Position numbers and translations under genes: made by a program. From Mariniflexile fucanivorans (lineage in GTDB: Bacteria; Bacteroidota; Bacteroidia; Flavobacteriales; Flavobacteriaceae), in NCBI RefSeq assembly GCF_004341235.1, contig NZ_SLUP01000007.1:229121-293120 (forward strand): a DNA stretch of 64,000 bases, read 5' to 3'. The notes under the pieces were generated by a model. That model was not told the DNA's origin, did no database searches, and was given only the letters and a program-made list of their open reading frames with translations. Position 1 is the stretch's first letter. Every line of letters begins with the position of its first letter. Positions 44,323-53,027 of this stretch are shown here, one piece after another.

Positions 44323-47300
44323 TCAATCTGATTGTACAATTTCTAATAATTTGTCGTAGCTACTCACTTTTTCAAACCTTACTACATTACCGCTAATTTC
44401 TTTAAAGTGTTCCCCTGCACAATGAATTTTCAATTTTTCAATTTCTCTTAAATCCATATCTGAATCAGAGCCTTTGGTTTCAGCCACAAAATAAATCTGT
44501 CTTACTTTATCTTTGTCAAAAACAATAGCCCAGTCTGGACTGTAGTTTGCCACAGGTGTTGATATATAAAAACTTTTTGGGAGTTTGGCATATACAACTA
44601 CTTCAACGCTATTTTCTAACGCCGTGGCAAATTTTGACTCGATATTAGAATCTGAGGTTAAAAAGTCATAGATATGCTTTTTCAATAACTCAGAATTTCT
44701 AAGCGCAAATTTGTCATTGGTAAATACCGTTTTTGCATCATGCCGTTCATCTGTTTTATGATAGACAATGTTGTTAATAATTAGGCTCGCTTTAGCCTCA
44801 TTTATTAATTTACTAGCCTTGGCAATAAATTCTTCTGGGTTTTTACGAATAAGTAAAAATTTCTTTTCACTTATAGATTTTAGAACTGCAACAATAGTTT
44901 TTCTGGTTAAATTGGTAAGAGCTTCTATTTCTCCAACAATGTCATATACGGCATCAGCATAGAGGTCGTTTTTTAATTTTTGATACTCCCGTTTAGATTC
45001 TTTAACCAAATTCCCTTCTTGCATTTGTTCTTTAGTACCATCTTGCAATTCGCCAGTTTTAACTTCATAAATCCTATCGCCAATGTTCAATTGTGCGTTG
45101 ATGAGTATTTTACTGTCCTCAATTAATTTGGCAGTATCAAATTTTACTTCGTAGATGGTTTTTAGATTGATTTTATCCCAAAGTGTCTGAAATTCTTTCT
45201 TTTTAAAGTTGTTGTTTGTATTCAGTACAATAGTTTCCCGTTCGTTTTCTGGCTTAAATTCTTCGCCTGAATAAACAGATTTCAATAACTGACAAACCGC
45301 ATTTCTATAAGGTTCTAATTGCTCAGGAAGTGGCATCTTATTTTGTTCAATAAGTTCCCTTCCCTCTACGGAAATTTTGTCATCTTCATCAATAATATCT
45401 TCTTTGTAGAGAAGCTTGTTTAATTTTTTAGCTTCTTCTTCAGTAATGCGATGCTCTTCTTCCTTATCATTTTTAATTAATTTGCCAACAAAATATTCAA
45501 CCTCAGCTCTTTGTGGTCTGTCTTTTAAAGTGGCGGCAATTTCTTTCTGCAAGCCTTTTGCAAAAGCCTCATAACTTTCAGAAGCAATAACCGTAAGTTT
45601 GTTTATTTCATGGACTTGTTCGCCAACGGCTTCAAAATCTAAACGATTACCGTTTTTATTAACGCACAAACGCATACCTCTACCAACTTCTTGTCGTCTT
45701 CTGGTAAGACTGCCACTTTCAGCATTTTTTAAAGCACAAATTTGGAATACATTGGGGTTATCCCAACCTTCTTTTAATGCCGAATGCGAAAAGATAAAAC
45801 GTGTCGGTTCTTTAAAGCTTAATAAGCGTTCCTTGTCTTTCATGATAAGGTCGTAAGCTGAAATATCATCAGATTCCTCACTTCCACGTTTAACACTTGG
45901 GTCAATCATCTTATTTTTCTTGTCGATAGAGAAATACCCCTCATGAACTTGCGATGCTTCATCCCGTTTTAGGTATTCGCCATAGTTTGTAGGCATATAG
46001 CCTTTATGTACTAAACTAGGGTCTGTATCTCTTAAATAGTCATTATAGTCTTGATGGAACAGGTCGAGAAATTCATTGACTGCATTTTTATATTCTTCCT
46101 CAAATATTTTGGCGTAATCGCCTAATTCTTGTTCGCCTTCACTATCATATATTCTGTATTTTTCAACGGAATCAATAAAGAACAACGACAAGACTTTTAT
46201 GCCTTTATCAAATAATTGTTTCTCTTTTTGCAAATGCGACATGATACATTCGCGTATTTGTACCCTACGAAATGCGTTTTCATCTTTATCGTTTAATATA
46301 TCGCCAGGGAATATATCTTGACCGCCTATAACCACCTTATTGAGATAGCCGTTAATTTCTGTAATGGTTTGATTTTTGTAAGCAGGCATATCGCCTGAAA
46401 GCTCATAGAGGTTTGCGCCTTCCCCCAATTTTTTTCTCACTTTTTTAACACCTGAGCCAACACGTTGTTCAAATTCAACAACAGCGAAAGGAGGTTTGGA
46501 AGTGCTTAAACTAATATGCTCTAAATAAAGATACCCCGTTGTACCCGTAGAGCCTTTTAGGTTGATACCTTTTACTTGAATTTTCTTTACCAAGCGTTTG
46601 TTGTAAGCATCCAAAGCATCCAATCGGTATATTTTATTGTAATCTACCTTATGGGTTGCAGAATATCGCAATGTAAATAGCGGATTGAAATCCTGCATAC
46701 TTTCCAAGGTTTTGGTACCATCAACCGATTGTGGCTCATCAATAATCAAAATCGGATTGGTTTGCGCTATAATCTCAATGGGTTTTCTTGTGCCAAATTG
46801 GTCTAGTTCTTGATAAATACGTCTGGCATCTTTTCCTCTAGCATTAAAAGCTTGTGTGTTGATAATCATAACACTTATGCGGCTATCGGAAGCAAAATTT
46901 TCAATATCCTGAGGGCGACCCGAATTATAGATGAATGGATTTATCTTATGTCCATATTTTTCTTGAAAATGTTCTTGGGTTACTTGAAACGATTTGTAAA
47001 CCCCTTCGCGAATGGCAATACTTGGCACAATAACAATAAATTTGCTCCACCCATATTTTTGAAACAATTCATACATGGTGCGGATATAGGTATAGGTTTT
47101 ACCTGTACCAGTTTCCATTTCTATAGTTAGGTTATAACCTAGCTTAATACCTTTTGGGCGTTCTATTTGTGGACTTTCATGTAAGTCCTGCCCTTTTTGA
47201 ACAGCTTGCACATTTTTTAGAACCTGATTTTCTAAAATCTGAATCGTGCTATTTCTGTACCCTATGTCTTCTTCAATATTGAAATCGAGCATGGTTGCGC

Positions 47301-47448
47301 CAGATGCTGCTTGTTTTGCTTTGCGGATAAGCTCTTTACTGCGCTCCAAGGTAAAACGATTGGTTTTTAAAGGTTGCCCTTCAAAACAATCCACAACGGT
47401 TTTTACCGCATTTACTTGAAACTCTTGTTCTTTAAACTGTAACTTCAT
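44323..47448 (-). CDS. Type III restriction enzyme Res subunit
   Basis: 1041 residues. The ATP-dependent translocase part has IEMETGTGKTYTYIRTMYEL (Walker A, near residue 109), ILIIDEPQSVDGTKTL (motif II variant DEPQ, near 232), and ALKEGWDNPNVFQICALKN with RRRQEVGRGMRLCVNK (motif VI). Near residues 970-990 the PD-(D/E)XK nuclease reads SPDWAIVFDKDK and YFVAETKGSDSD. It needs Mod for site recognition. It lies 2 nt downstream of the AlbA-like gene and 8 nt upstream of the helicase. Confidence 0.95.
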   Translation of the reverse strand: MKLQFKEQEFQVNAVKTVVDCFEGQPLKTNRFTLERSKELIRKAKQAASGATMLDFNIEEDIGYRNSTIQILENQVLKNVQAVQKGQDLHESPQIERPKGIKLGYNLTIEMETGTGKTYTYIRTMYELFQKYGWSKFIVIVPSIAIREGVYKSFQVTQEHFQEKYGHKINPFIYNSGRPQDIENFASDSRISVMIINTQAFNARGKDARRIYQELDQFGTRKPIEIIAQTNPILIIDEPQSVDGTKTLESMQDFNPLFTLRYSATHKVDYNKIYRLDALDAYNKRLVKKIQVKGINLKGSTGTTGYLYLEHISLSTSKPPFAVVEFEQRVGSGVKKVRKKLGEGANLYELSGDMPAYKNQTITEINGYLNKVVIGGQDIFPGDILNDKDENAFRRVQIRECIMSHLQKEKQLFDKGIKVLSLFFIDSVEKYRIYDSEGEQELGDYAKIFEEEYKNAVNEFLDLFHQDYNDYLRDTDPSLVHKGYMPTNYGEYLKRDEASQVHEGYFSIDKKNKMIDPSVKRGSEESDDISAYDLIMKDKERLLSFKEPTRFIFSHSALKEGWDNPNVFQICALKNAESGSLTRRRQEVGRGMRLCVNKNGNRLDFEAVGEQVHEINKLTVIASESYEAFAKGLQKEIAATLKDRPQRAEVEYFVGKLIKNDKEEEHRITEEEAKKLNKLLYKEDIIDEDDKISVEGRELIEQNKMPLPEQLEPYRNAVCQLLKSVYSGEEFKPENERETIVLNTNNNFKKKEFQTLWDKINLKTIYEVKFDTAKLIEDSKILINAQLNIGDRIYEVKTGELQDGTKEQMQEGNLVKESKREYQKLKNDLYADAVYDIVGEIEALTNLTRKTIVAVLKSISEKKFLLIRKNPEEFIAKASKLINEAKASLIINNIVYHKTDERHDAKTVFTNDKFALRNSELLKKHIYDFLTSDSNIESKFATALENSVEVVVYAKLPKSFYISTPVANYSPDWAIVFDKDKVRQIYFVAETKGSDSDMDLREIEKLKIHCAGEHFKEISGNVVRFEKVSSYDKLLEIVQSD

Positions 47449-47450
47449 AA

Positions 47451-49076
47451 TTAGCTTATCAATTCCAAAATTCTGATTCCTGAATCAGTAGTTATATAGG
47501 TTTGGTTTGGGTGAGTCTTTTCTTCTGGGAATTCCATTTCTACCCATCCTAAATCTATTAACGGGTCTAGGTATTTTTTTCTGTTTGTTGATTGATTGCT
47601 TAAATCCATGAACTTAAACAATTCAGCTCTTTTTAATTTTGTTTTTAATAGTGTAAGCATGTCTTCAACTCTATTATGAACTTCATCATTAAGTATCGCT
47701 TTAACTTGGTCACTAGCTTGGTTACTAACTTGGTTAGTAGCTTGGTTACTAAAAGCAACAATATCTTCTAAGCTACTAAAAACAATAGCCTTGTCAGGAG
47801 TATTAGCTTGGTTACTAGCTCCGTTACTTTCTTTAAAACCTTTATGAACTGGAAGTGTTACTAAAACATAAGTTTGTCCATCCGTTTGAAATATAGGGCC
47901 AGGAGAACCATTATCAGCCATAGCTCTATAAATAGTTGGAAAACCAGTACCACGACCTTCTGTTAATTTAAGTTCTTTAAGAAAATCGCCTATCCGTCTA
48001 TTTCTATATTCTCTAGCCACAATACGTTTATGGGTGCTTAAAACTTCTGCATCTACGGGAGGCACAGGACTTGGATAACTTAAAATCTCAATTTTATCAG
48101 CCCAAATTTGTATTTCTATAGGAGAACCCAATTCATAACTTTTATGATACACGGCATTTGAAAGGACTTCCTCAAAAGCATCAAATGGGTAGTTGTAAAA
48201 CCTATTCGCTTCGGCTTTATTGGAATCTTTTACTGTTTGTTCGCTAATAATGTTAGTTTTAACAAACGAAAAAACATCCCGAAGTTGCTTTTGCAAAGGC
48301 CCTTTGAAGTAGTATTCTTTAAATTTTTTGCCTGAATTGTCTTGATGCCATACCAATTCTATCCAAGCTCTAGGGAAAAAGTTTTCAGGGGCTTTCGTAA
48401 AAAACAGCAAACCTACATTTACAGGACGGATGTTTTCATTAGCACCTTTGGCTATTAACATGGCTTTACAAAGGTCAATAAGAGGCATAGAGGTACTTGA
48501 AGCATACAAATCGCTCTTAATTTCTTGAAGATGCGCTTGTATCAAACCTAAATCGAAATCTTGAATGGTTGCTTGGTTATTTATACGGTCATCAAACGGA
48601 ATGCGTGCTGCTAATTCTTGCAACCGCCTTAAATTATCGCCTTGGGCAACAATACTGCGAGAACCAACACGAATATAATGTTGGCGTTGTGCGCCTTTGC
48701 CTAAACCGCTTGGCGCATTGTATGGACGATTATCGCCCGCAGGACACCATAAAACCAATATATGTTGACCATCTATAATATACGGTTGCGTAATGGGGAA
48801 ATAATTGGGCTGTATTTGATGAGCTAGCCTAACAATATTTCCTTGAATGTCATCCAATTGGTTTTGCTGTAAACCTGTAGGAGGCAATAAAGGTTGCCCG
48901 TTATTTTCGGCAATGCCAACAATGATGTAGCCACCGCCCCAATTATGGAGGTCGTTGGCAAAGGCGCACATAGAATGGATTACATCCTCAGGATTCCAAC
49001 CTTGTTTAAATTCCAGTCGTTCCCATTCTACGGTATTACCATGTACTAAATCGTGTATGTTTACTGGTAACGCCAT
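47451..49076 (-). CDS. AlbA_2/Schlafen-like ATP-binding protein
   Basis: 541 residues. The N-terminal AlbA_2 domain reads TVEWERLEFKQGWNPEDVIH, GGGYIIVGIAENNGQPL. A HATPase_c_4-like module follows (FDAFEEVLSNAVYHKSYELG, then GRGTGFPTIYRAM). Residues about 425-460 hold four-residue repeats of the type SNQA/TNQV, encoded by 12-bp DNA repeats. The C-terminus is a winged-helix-like region (RAELFKFMDLSNQSTNRKKY). Members are common in restriction and defence islands and may regulate or bind nucleic acid. It is inserted between mod and res with 2-nt gaps on both sides. Confidence 0.85.
   Translation of the reverse strand: MALPVNIHDLVHGNTVEWERLEFKQGWNPEDVIHSMCAFANDLHNWGGGYIIVGIAENNGQPLLPPTGLQQNQLDDIQGNIVRLAHQIQPNYFPITQPYIIDGQHILVLWCPAGDNRPYNAPSGLGKGAQRQHYIRVGSRSIVAQGDNLRRLQELAARIPFDDRINNQATIQDFDLGLIQAHLQEIKSDLYASSTSMPLIDLCKAMLIAKGANENIRPVNVGLLFFTKAPENFFPRAWIELVWHQDNSGKKFKEYYFKGPLQKQLRDVFSFVKTNIISEQTVKDSNKAEANRFYNYPFDAFEEVLSNAVYHKSYELGSPIEIQIWADKIEILSYPSPVPPVDAEVLSTHKRIVAREYRNRRIGDFLKELKLTEGRGTGFPTIYRAMADNGSPGPIFQTDGQTYVLVTLPVHKGFKESNGASNQANTPDKAIVFSSLEDIVAFSNQATNQVSNQASDQVKAILNDEVHNRVEDMLTLLKTKLKRAELFKFMDLSNQSTNRKKYLDPLIDLGWVEMEFPEEKTHPNQTYITTDSGIRILELIS
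47703..47752. repeat. In-frame 12-bp tandem repeats in the AlbA-like gene
   Basis: Four near-identical 12-bp units of the form AGCTTGGTTACT run from about 47703, with related units near 47808-47830. They encode the SNQA/TNQV repeats, and because 12 is a multiple of 3, changes in copy number would not shift the frame. Confidence 0.75.
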
Positions 49077-49078
49077 AT

Positions 49079-50944
49079 TTAGATAACTTTCATTTCGGTC
49101 TCAGGACTCAATTGTTTTAATAACTGCTTGACGTTGGTTTTGGCAGTATCGTCTTTAAAACCACTATCCTTAAAAACTATACGAAGCGGCATTTCTTTGG
49201 CTATTTCTTTGGTAAAAGCCTCATCTATACCCGTATCAAAACAGGCAAAAAGGGAGTTTTCAGATACTTTAAAAACCTTTTTACCACTAATAACGGCTTG
49301 CTCAATTTTGAGCGATAAAGGTAAACCCCAATCCAACATCACTTGTGCCAATAAATCATCAGGCGTTCTATCGGGTTTAATATTGTCTGAAAACAATTCT
49401 AGGTTTGCTTGACTGTATTCTTGGGGTTTATAATATACATCTTGCATATTGCTATCGTCTAAACGATAGACACGAAACCCATAATCTATATCGGCATTGG
49501 TTTCTTCTTTTATTTTTTTTGCTGCCCTACGGATGCGTTCTTTTCCGATTTCACAGATATTTTTATAGCCTTCTTTGAAGGCTTCACTATTTTCATCAGT
49601 TTGTTCTGGAATTTGAACCTGGATGTGTTTTATTTTTCCATTTTCTTCTGAATTTAATTGCATAATTGAATGTGCTGATGTTGCTGATCCAGAAAAGAAA
49701 TCAAGAACAATATCTCCATTTTGGGTGTTCGCAATTCTTGCTAAATTCTGTATAAGTCTAACAGGCTTCAATGTTTCAAAAATAGTTCTACCTGATTCAC
49801 CAAATAGTTTTATAAAATCTTTCTTTGCTTCATCAGTATGTCCATAATCTTTGTAGGTTAAAAGAGAAGAAGCCACACGCCCTTGCTTAACTTCGGTTAA
49901 GAATTGTTTGAAACTGGGGAAGCTATCTTTGTTTTTTCCAAAATAAATCCTATCCTCTTTGAGTAATTCTTTCATTCGAGATTCTGAAAACGCCCAATGC
50001 TTTCCAGACGGAACATCAAATTCCTCATTATTGTATGGGTTTTTAACTATGTAATGTCCTCCACTTCTTTCTCCTGCTGCTACTAAATCACCTGGTTTCC
50101 AATCTCCTCTAAAGTCATTGTCAGGATTTTTATATCTTTTGTTCATTTCAGATGTTCTGGGCAGTAAACCAACCTTAAAGTCATCTAAGCTTTTAGCATA
50201 TAAAAGAACGTATTCATAATCGTTGGATAGATACCTAGCTTGATTCTTTGGACTATAAACTTTTTGCCATCCAGCAATTGAAATTCTATTTACTTCGCTA
50301 AATACCTCATCACAGATTTTACATAAATTATCAACCTCATTATCATCAATAGATATAGCAATAATTCCATCATTTGAAAGTAAGTTTCTTGCCAACTTTA
50401 ACCGAGGGTACATCATACTTAACCAGTCTGAATGATAACGCCCAGAGGTGTCTGGGTTGGATTGTAAACGTTGGTTGTACTCGTCTTTTAGCCCACTTTC
50501 TTCCTTGTATTCCTCACTATCTTGGGTAAAGTTGTCTTTATAAACAAAATCATTACCTGTGTTGTATGGCGGGTCTATATAAATCATCTTTATTTTGCCC
50601 AAATAGCTTTCTTGCAACAGCTTTAACACCTCTAAATTGTCGCCTTCTATATAGAGGTTTTCGGTATTGTCAAAATCTACAGAGTCTTCGCGTACAGGGC
50701 GCAAGGTTTTGGTAGTTGGCAGGTTTGCCGTTACAATGGCTTCACGTTTTCCAGGCCATTCTAAACGGTAACGCTCTTTAGTGCCTTCAACCACAGCATG
50801 ACTGAGTTCTTGCTTTAACAAATCGAAGTCTATGGCTTTACCATCGGCACTTTCGGTAACACAGTTGGGGAATAGTTGGGCAAGCTTTTCAAAGTTTTCG
50901 TTTACCAAGTCTGGCGAGGCTAAGTCTAGTTTTTCGTTAGTCAT
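49079..50944 (-). CDS. Type III DNA methyltransferase Mod
   Basis: 621 residues from ATG at 50944. An upstream in-frame ATG at 51016 would add 24 residues that cross a palindrome, so the shorter form, which begins MTNEKLDLASPDLVNENFEK as in Mod proteins, is preferred. Motif IV is YIDPPYNTGNDFVYKDNF near residue 121 and motif I DFFSGSATSAHSIMQL near 411, giving the beta-class order of N6-adenine or N4-cytosine methylases. The variable region between should read the target site. It heads the operon and protects self DNA. Confidence 0.95.
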   Translation of the reverse strand: MTNEKLDLASPDLVNENFEKLAQLFPNCVTESADGKAIDFDLLKQELSHAVVEGTKERYRLEWPGKREAIVTANLPTTKTLRPVREDSVDFDNTENLYIEGDNLEVLKLLQESYLGKIKMIYIDPPYNTGNDFVYKDNFTQDSEEYKEESGLKDEYNQRLQSNPDTSGRYHSDWLSMMYPRLKLARNLLSNDGIIAISIDDNEVDNLCKICDEVFSEVNRISIAGWQKVYSPKNQARYLSNDYEYVLLYAKSLDDFKVGLLPRTSEMNKRYKNPDNDFRGDWKPGDLVAAGERSGGHYIVKNPYNNEEFDVPSGKHWAFSESRMKELLKEDRIYFGKNKDSFPSFKQFLTEVKQGRVASSLLTYKDYGHTDEAKKDFIKLFGESGRTIFETLKPVRLIQNLARIANTQNGDIVLDFFSGSATSAHSIMQLNSEENGKIKHIQVQIPEQTDENSEAFKEGYKNICEIGKERIRRAAKKIKEETNADIDYGFRVYRLDDSNMQDVYYKPQEYSQANLELFSDNIKPDRTPDDLLAQVMLDWGLPLSLKIEQAVISGKKVFKVSENSLFACFDTGIDEAFTKEIAKEMPLRIVFKDSGFKDDTAKTNVKQLLKQLSPETEMKVI

Positions 50945-50983
50945 ATGGTTTGTCCTGTTTATAAAGCGACATGTTCTGTTATA

Positions 50984-51004
50984 TTTCTTAATTTGATTAA
51001 GAAA
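50984..51004. promoter_or_regulatory. Palindrome in the mod leader
   Basis: TTTCTTAAT (50984-50992) and ATTAAGAAA (50996-51004) are perfect 9-bp complements around TTG. The site lies between the -7 box at 51058 and the mod ATG at 50944, so it may be an operator or leader hairpin. Confidence 0.6.
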
Positions 51005-51057
51005 GTAAGATAGCATTTAGCATTTGATATGAGTAATAAAATGTATTTTTTATTATC

Positions 51058-51065
51058 CAAATGTA
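51058..51065 (-). promoter_or_regulatory. -7 box for the restriction operon, proximal
   Basis: Minus strand reads TACATTTG, a TAnnTTTG match, 114 bp before the mod ATG. Confidence 0.55.
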
Positions 51066-51110
51066 AATGTAATCTACATTAAATAGGAAGCCAAGGCATT
51101 CCTGTTTCTA

Positions 51111-51118
51111 CAAAGATA
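51111..51118 (-). promoter_or_regulatory. -7 box for the restriction operon, distal
   Basis: Minus strand reads TATCTTTG, a second perfect TAnnTTTG match, 53 bp further upstream. Confidence 0.5.
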
Positions 51119-51577
51119 AAATTTACCAATTAAGTATGGTAAATAATGTAAATGGAATTGTAAGAATTATTATTGAGTGGATTTTTATTGTGAATAAGAC
51201 GAAGAAAAGAGCTTGCGGAGGGCTATTATAAAACAAATATCTTTCATTCATAGAGTATTGAGTTATCGTACAATAAGATTTCATCAGTATTTAAACAATT
51301 ACTGTTCTATATATTCAGCCCATTCCCACTACATTCCATAAACTCCATTTCGGGAAAAGCGCTTCATTATAAAAGTCTTGGACACAAGCTCAAAGTTTAG
51401 AATTTCCATTTCGTTCTTCCTGCTGAAATACGCAGGAAACTGCATTCCCAATTCCAAACTTTAAACTTAAGTCCGCTTTATCGGTATTTCATTATGTCTT
51501 TGAGTCCCACTTCCTGACATTTTAAATTTCACAGAGGTTTTTAATCCACTTCCTAGCCCTCACTGTCCTACCTTTTT
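51119..51577. other. Gene-free region between the restriction and mobilization modules
   Basis: No convincing gene. The main content is the nested inverted repeat at 51386-51468 and two related TTCATTAT...GTCTT direct sequences around 51364-51378 and 51490-51505. It could be an origin-like, attachment or regulatory-RNA region; nothing settles which. Confidence 0.4.
51386..51468. repeat. Nested inverted repeats
   Basis: Outer arms 51386-51404 and 51450-51468 are complementary at 16 of 19 positions. Inside them TTCCTGC (51417-51423) pairs perfectly with GCAGGAA (51432-51438). The structure can form a stem with a smaller apical hairpin. Confidence 0.6.
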
Positions 51578-51826
51578 TTGACAGCAAAACAACAATATTC
51601 ATTCTTGGACGACGGCATAAAGCCAGAGCTCGTGCCTCGCTCTTTTTTATACGTCTTACCAAGCCTGAATATTGGATCACACCAAGCATCAAAAAAAGAT
51701 AACAGCGAAGGCTCTACGGGAAGTAAATCAAAATATCAGATTATGAAATCATATCAAAATATCCAAAAAGTAAGTGGCACTAAAAAAAAATCAAAAAAGA
51801 AAAACGCTTCTGGATACAATAAGTAA
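51578..51826 (+). CDS. Doubtful small basic protein upstream of ssb
   Basis: 82 residues from a TTG start; no ATG is near. The C-terminus is very Lys/Ser-rich (GTKKKSKKKNASG). I do not recognise it. It could be a real mobile-element gene, since it lies 52 bp before ssb on the same strand, but the poor start, low complexity and no recognisable domain leave it doubtful. Confidence 0.3.
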   Translation: MTAKQQYSFLDDGIKPELVPRSFLYVLPSLNIGSHQASKKDNSEGSTGSKSKYQIMKSYQNIQKVSGTKKKSKKKNASGYNK

Positions 51827-51844
51827 ATCACTGAATATTAATCC

Positions 51845-51861
51845 ATCTACTAATAGTAGAT
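51845..51861. repeat. Palindrome before ssb
   Basis: ATCTACTA and TAGTAGAT are perfect 8-bp arms around one base, 17 bp before the ssb ATG; a possible operator. Confidence 0.5.
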
Positions 51862-51878
51862 ACTAAATCAATGTAATT

Positions 51879-52217
51879 ATGGGAACATTAAAGAACCATG
51901 TACAGTTAATCGGAAACGTTGGGCAAGACCCGACCATGATAACTTTGGACAATGGAAAAAAAGGAGCAAAATTTCCATTGGCTACTAATGAGCATTACAA
52001 GAATGCAAAAGGAGAAAAACAGACCCAAACGGATTGGCACAATATTGTGGCTTGGGGCAGAACGGCAAACATTATTGAAAAATATGTGAACAAAGGGAAA
52101 GAAGTTGCCATTGCGGGCAAACTGACCTCAAGAAGTTATGAGGACAAGAACGGCACAAAACGCTATGTGACCGAAGTGGTAGTGAGTGAAATACTCCTTT
52201 TGGGAGGCAACGAGTAA
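51879..52217 (+). CDS. ssb: Single-stranded DNA-binding protein
   Basis: 112 residues. The OB-fold is clear: MGTLKNHVQLIGNVGQDPTM, WHNIVAWGRTANIIEKYVNK, GKEVAIAGKLTSRSYEDKNG and TEVVVSEILLLG. The acidic C-terminal tail that chromosomal SSBs use to recruit partners is missing. Such short SSBs are common on mobilizable and conjugative elements, where they protect transferred single strands. It is closed by a hairpin at 52226-52273. Confidence 0.93.
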   Translation: MGTLKNHVQLIGNVGQDPTMITLDNGKKGAKFPLATNEHYKNAKGEKQTQTDWHNIVAWGRTANIIEKYVNKGKEVAIAGKLTSRSYEDKNGTKRYVTEVVVSEILLLGGNE

Positions 52218-52225
52218 ACAAAAAT

Positions 52226-52273
52226 AAAGAGGGCACTAAAACCAGTTTTCAATTAGTGTGTGACCTCTTTTCA
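52226..52273 (+). terminator. Hairpin after ssb
   Basis: AAAGAGG (52226-52232) pairs with CCTCTTT (52264-52270), and CACTAA (52234-52239) with TTAGTG (52253-52258), making a stem with an internal loop. Confidence 0.6.
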
Positions 52274-52298
52274 TTATTAATCTCTAAAGAAAAAAACA

Positions 52299-52748
52299 AT
52301 GAGAAGCAAAGTTAACGAAATAAAAATCAGTTACAAAGAGAAAATAGCCTTATCAAAATCCCCTGCCATCAAAAGTTCTGCCGATGCGGGAAAATTGCTT
52401 TATGAAACATGGGACAAAGATACCATTGCCTTACAAGAATCCTTTAAGGTGCTCTTATTGAACAACTCTAATAAAATAAAAGGTATTTATCAATTATCGT
52501 CCGGAGGTATTACCGGAACATTGGTGGACGTCCGTATTTTATTTGCGGTCATTTTAAAATCGCTTTCGGTGGGTGTGATTTTATCGCACTGCCACCCCAG
52601 TGGAAAATTGATGCCCAGTGAAGCGGACAAACAACTCACGGAAAAAATCAAGAACGCAGCTGCTTTCTTTGATGTAAAGGTATTGGACCATATCATCGTT
52701 GTTCCAAATGGCGAGTATTACAGCTTTTCAGATAACGGTTTGTTATAA
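52299..52748 (+). CDS. RadC-like JAB-domain protein
   Basis: 149 residues, i.e. the JAB/MPN part alone without the helix-hairpin-helix of full RadC. The metal site reads ILSHCHPSGKLMPSEADKQL, with HxH...SxxxD like other RadC proteins (HCHPSG for the usual HNHPSG). The family is standard cargo on Bacteroidota mobile elements; despite the name, a repair role is not established. A 65-residue gene follows within 16 bp. Confidence 0.93.
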   Translation: MRSKVNEIKISYKEKIALSKSPAIKSSADAGKLLYETWDKDTIALQESFKVLLLNNSNKIKGIYQLSSGGITGTLVDVRILFAVILKSLSVGVILSHCHPSGKLMPSEADKQLTEKIKNAAAFFDVKVLDHIIVVPNGEYYSFSDNGLL

Positions 52749-52764
52749 TTTAAAACTACAAATT

Positions 52765-52962
52765 ATGGTATATCTTAATTATAATAACCTTGATGCACAA
52801 ACACAAAACCATCTGCTTTCCATATCCAAGAAAGATATTGAAAACAGGTTTGGACATGATTTGAAAAAGTACGCCCAAGAGCATCATTTGGATTATGATG
52901 AATTATTGGATGAAGAAGCAACACGCAACCTATATAATTATAAGTACGTGTTTAATATATAA
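52765..52962 (+). CDS. Small hypothetical protein after radC
   Basis: 65 residues from ATG at 52765; a longer frame from 52699 overlaps the radC end. MVYLNYNNLDAQTQNHLLSI, then KKDIENRFGHDLKKYAQEHH and an acidic end. It looks soluble and helical. Not recognised, but it is placed as part of the radC unit and followed by a terminator at 52994. Confidence 0.6.
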   Translation: MVYLNYNNLDAQTQNHLLSISKKDIENRFGHDLKKYAQEHHLDYDELLDEEATRNLYNYKYVFNI

Positions 52963-52993
52963 CTCAATAGGTGTGTTTTTTAAATTTTTACAT

Positions 52994-53027
52994 AAGACTT
53001 CACTAAAGGTGAGGTCTTTATTTTTTA
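52994..53027 (+). terminator. Terminator after the small gene
   Basis: AAGACTTCAC pairs with GTGAGGTCTT (one G-T) around a short loop, followed by a T-rich run. Confidence 0.75.

Noticed and set aside
47703..47830. Possible CRISPR-like array
   Set aside because: The repeats are 12 bp, without unique spacers, and are in-frame codons of the AlbA-like gene.
50945..51016. Longer Mod start at 51016
   Set aside because: The extra 24 residues (MLSYFLNQIKKYN...) are not Mod-like and span an operator-like palindrome, so ATG 50944 was chosen.
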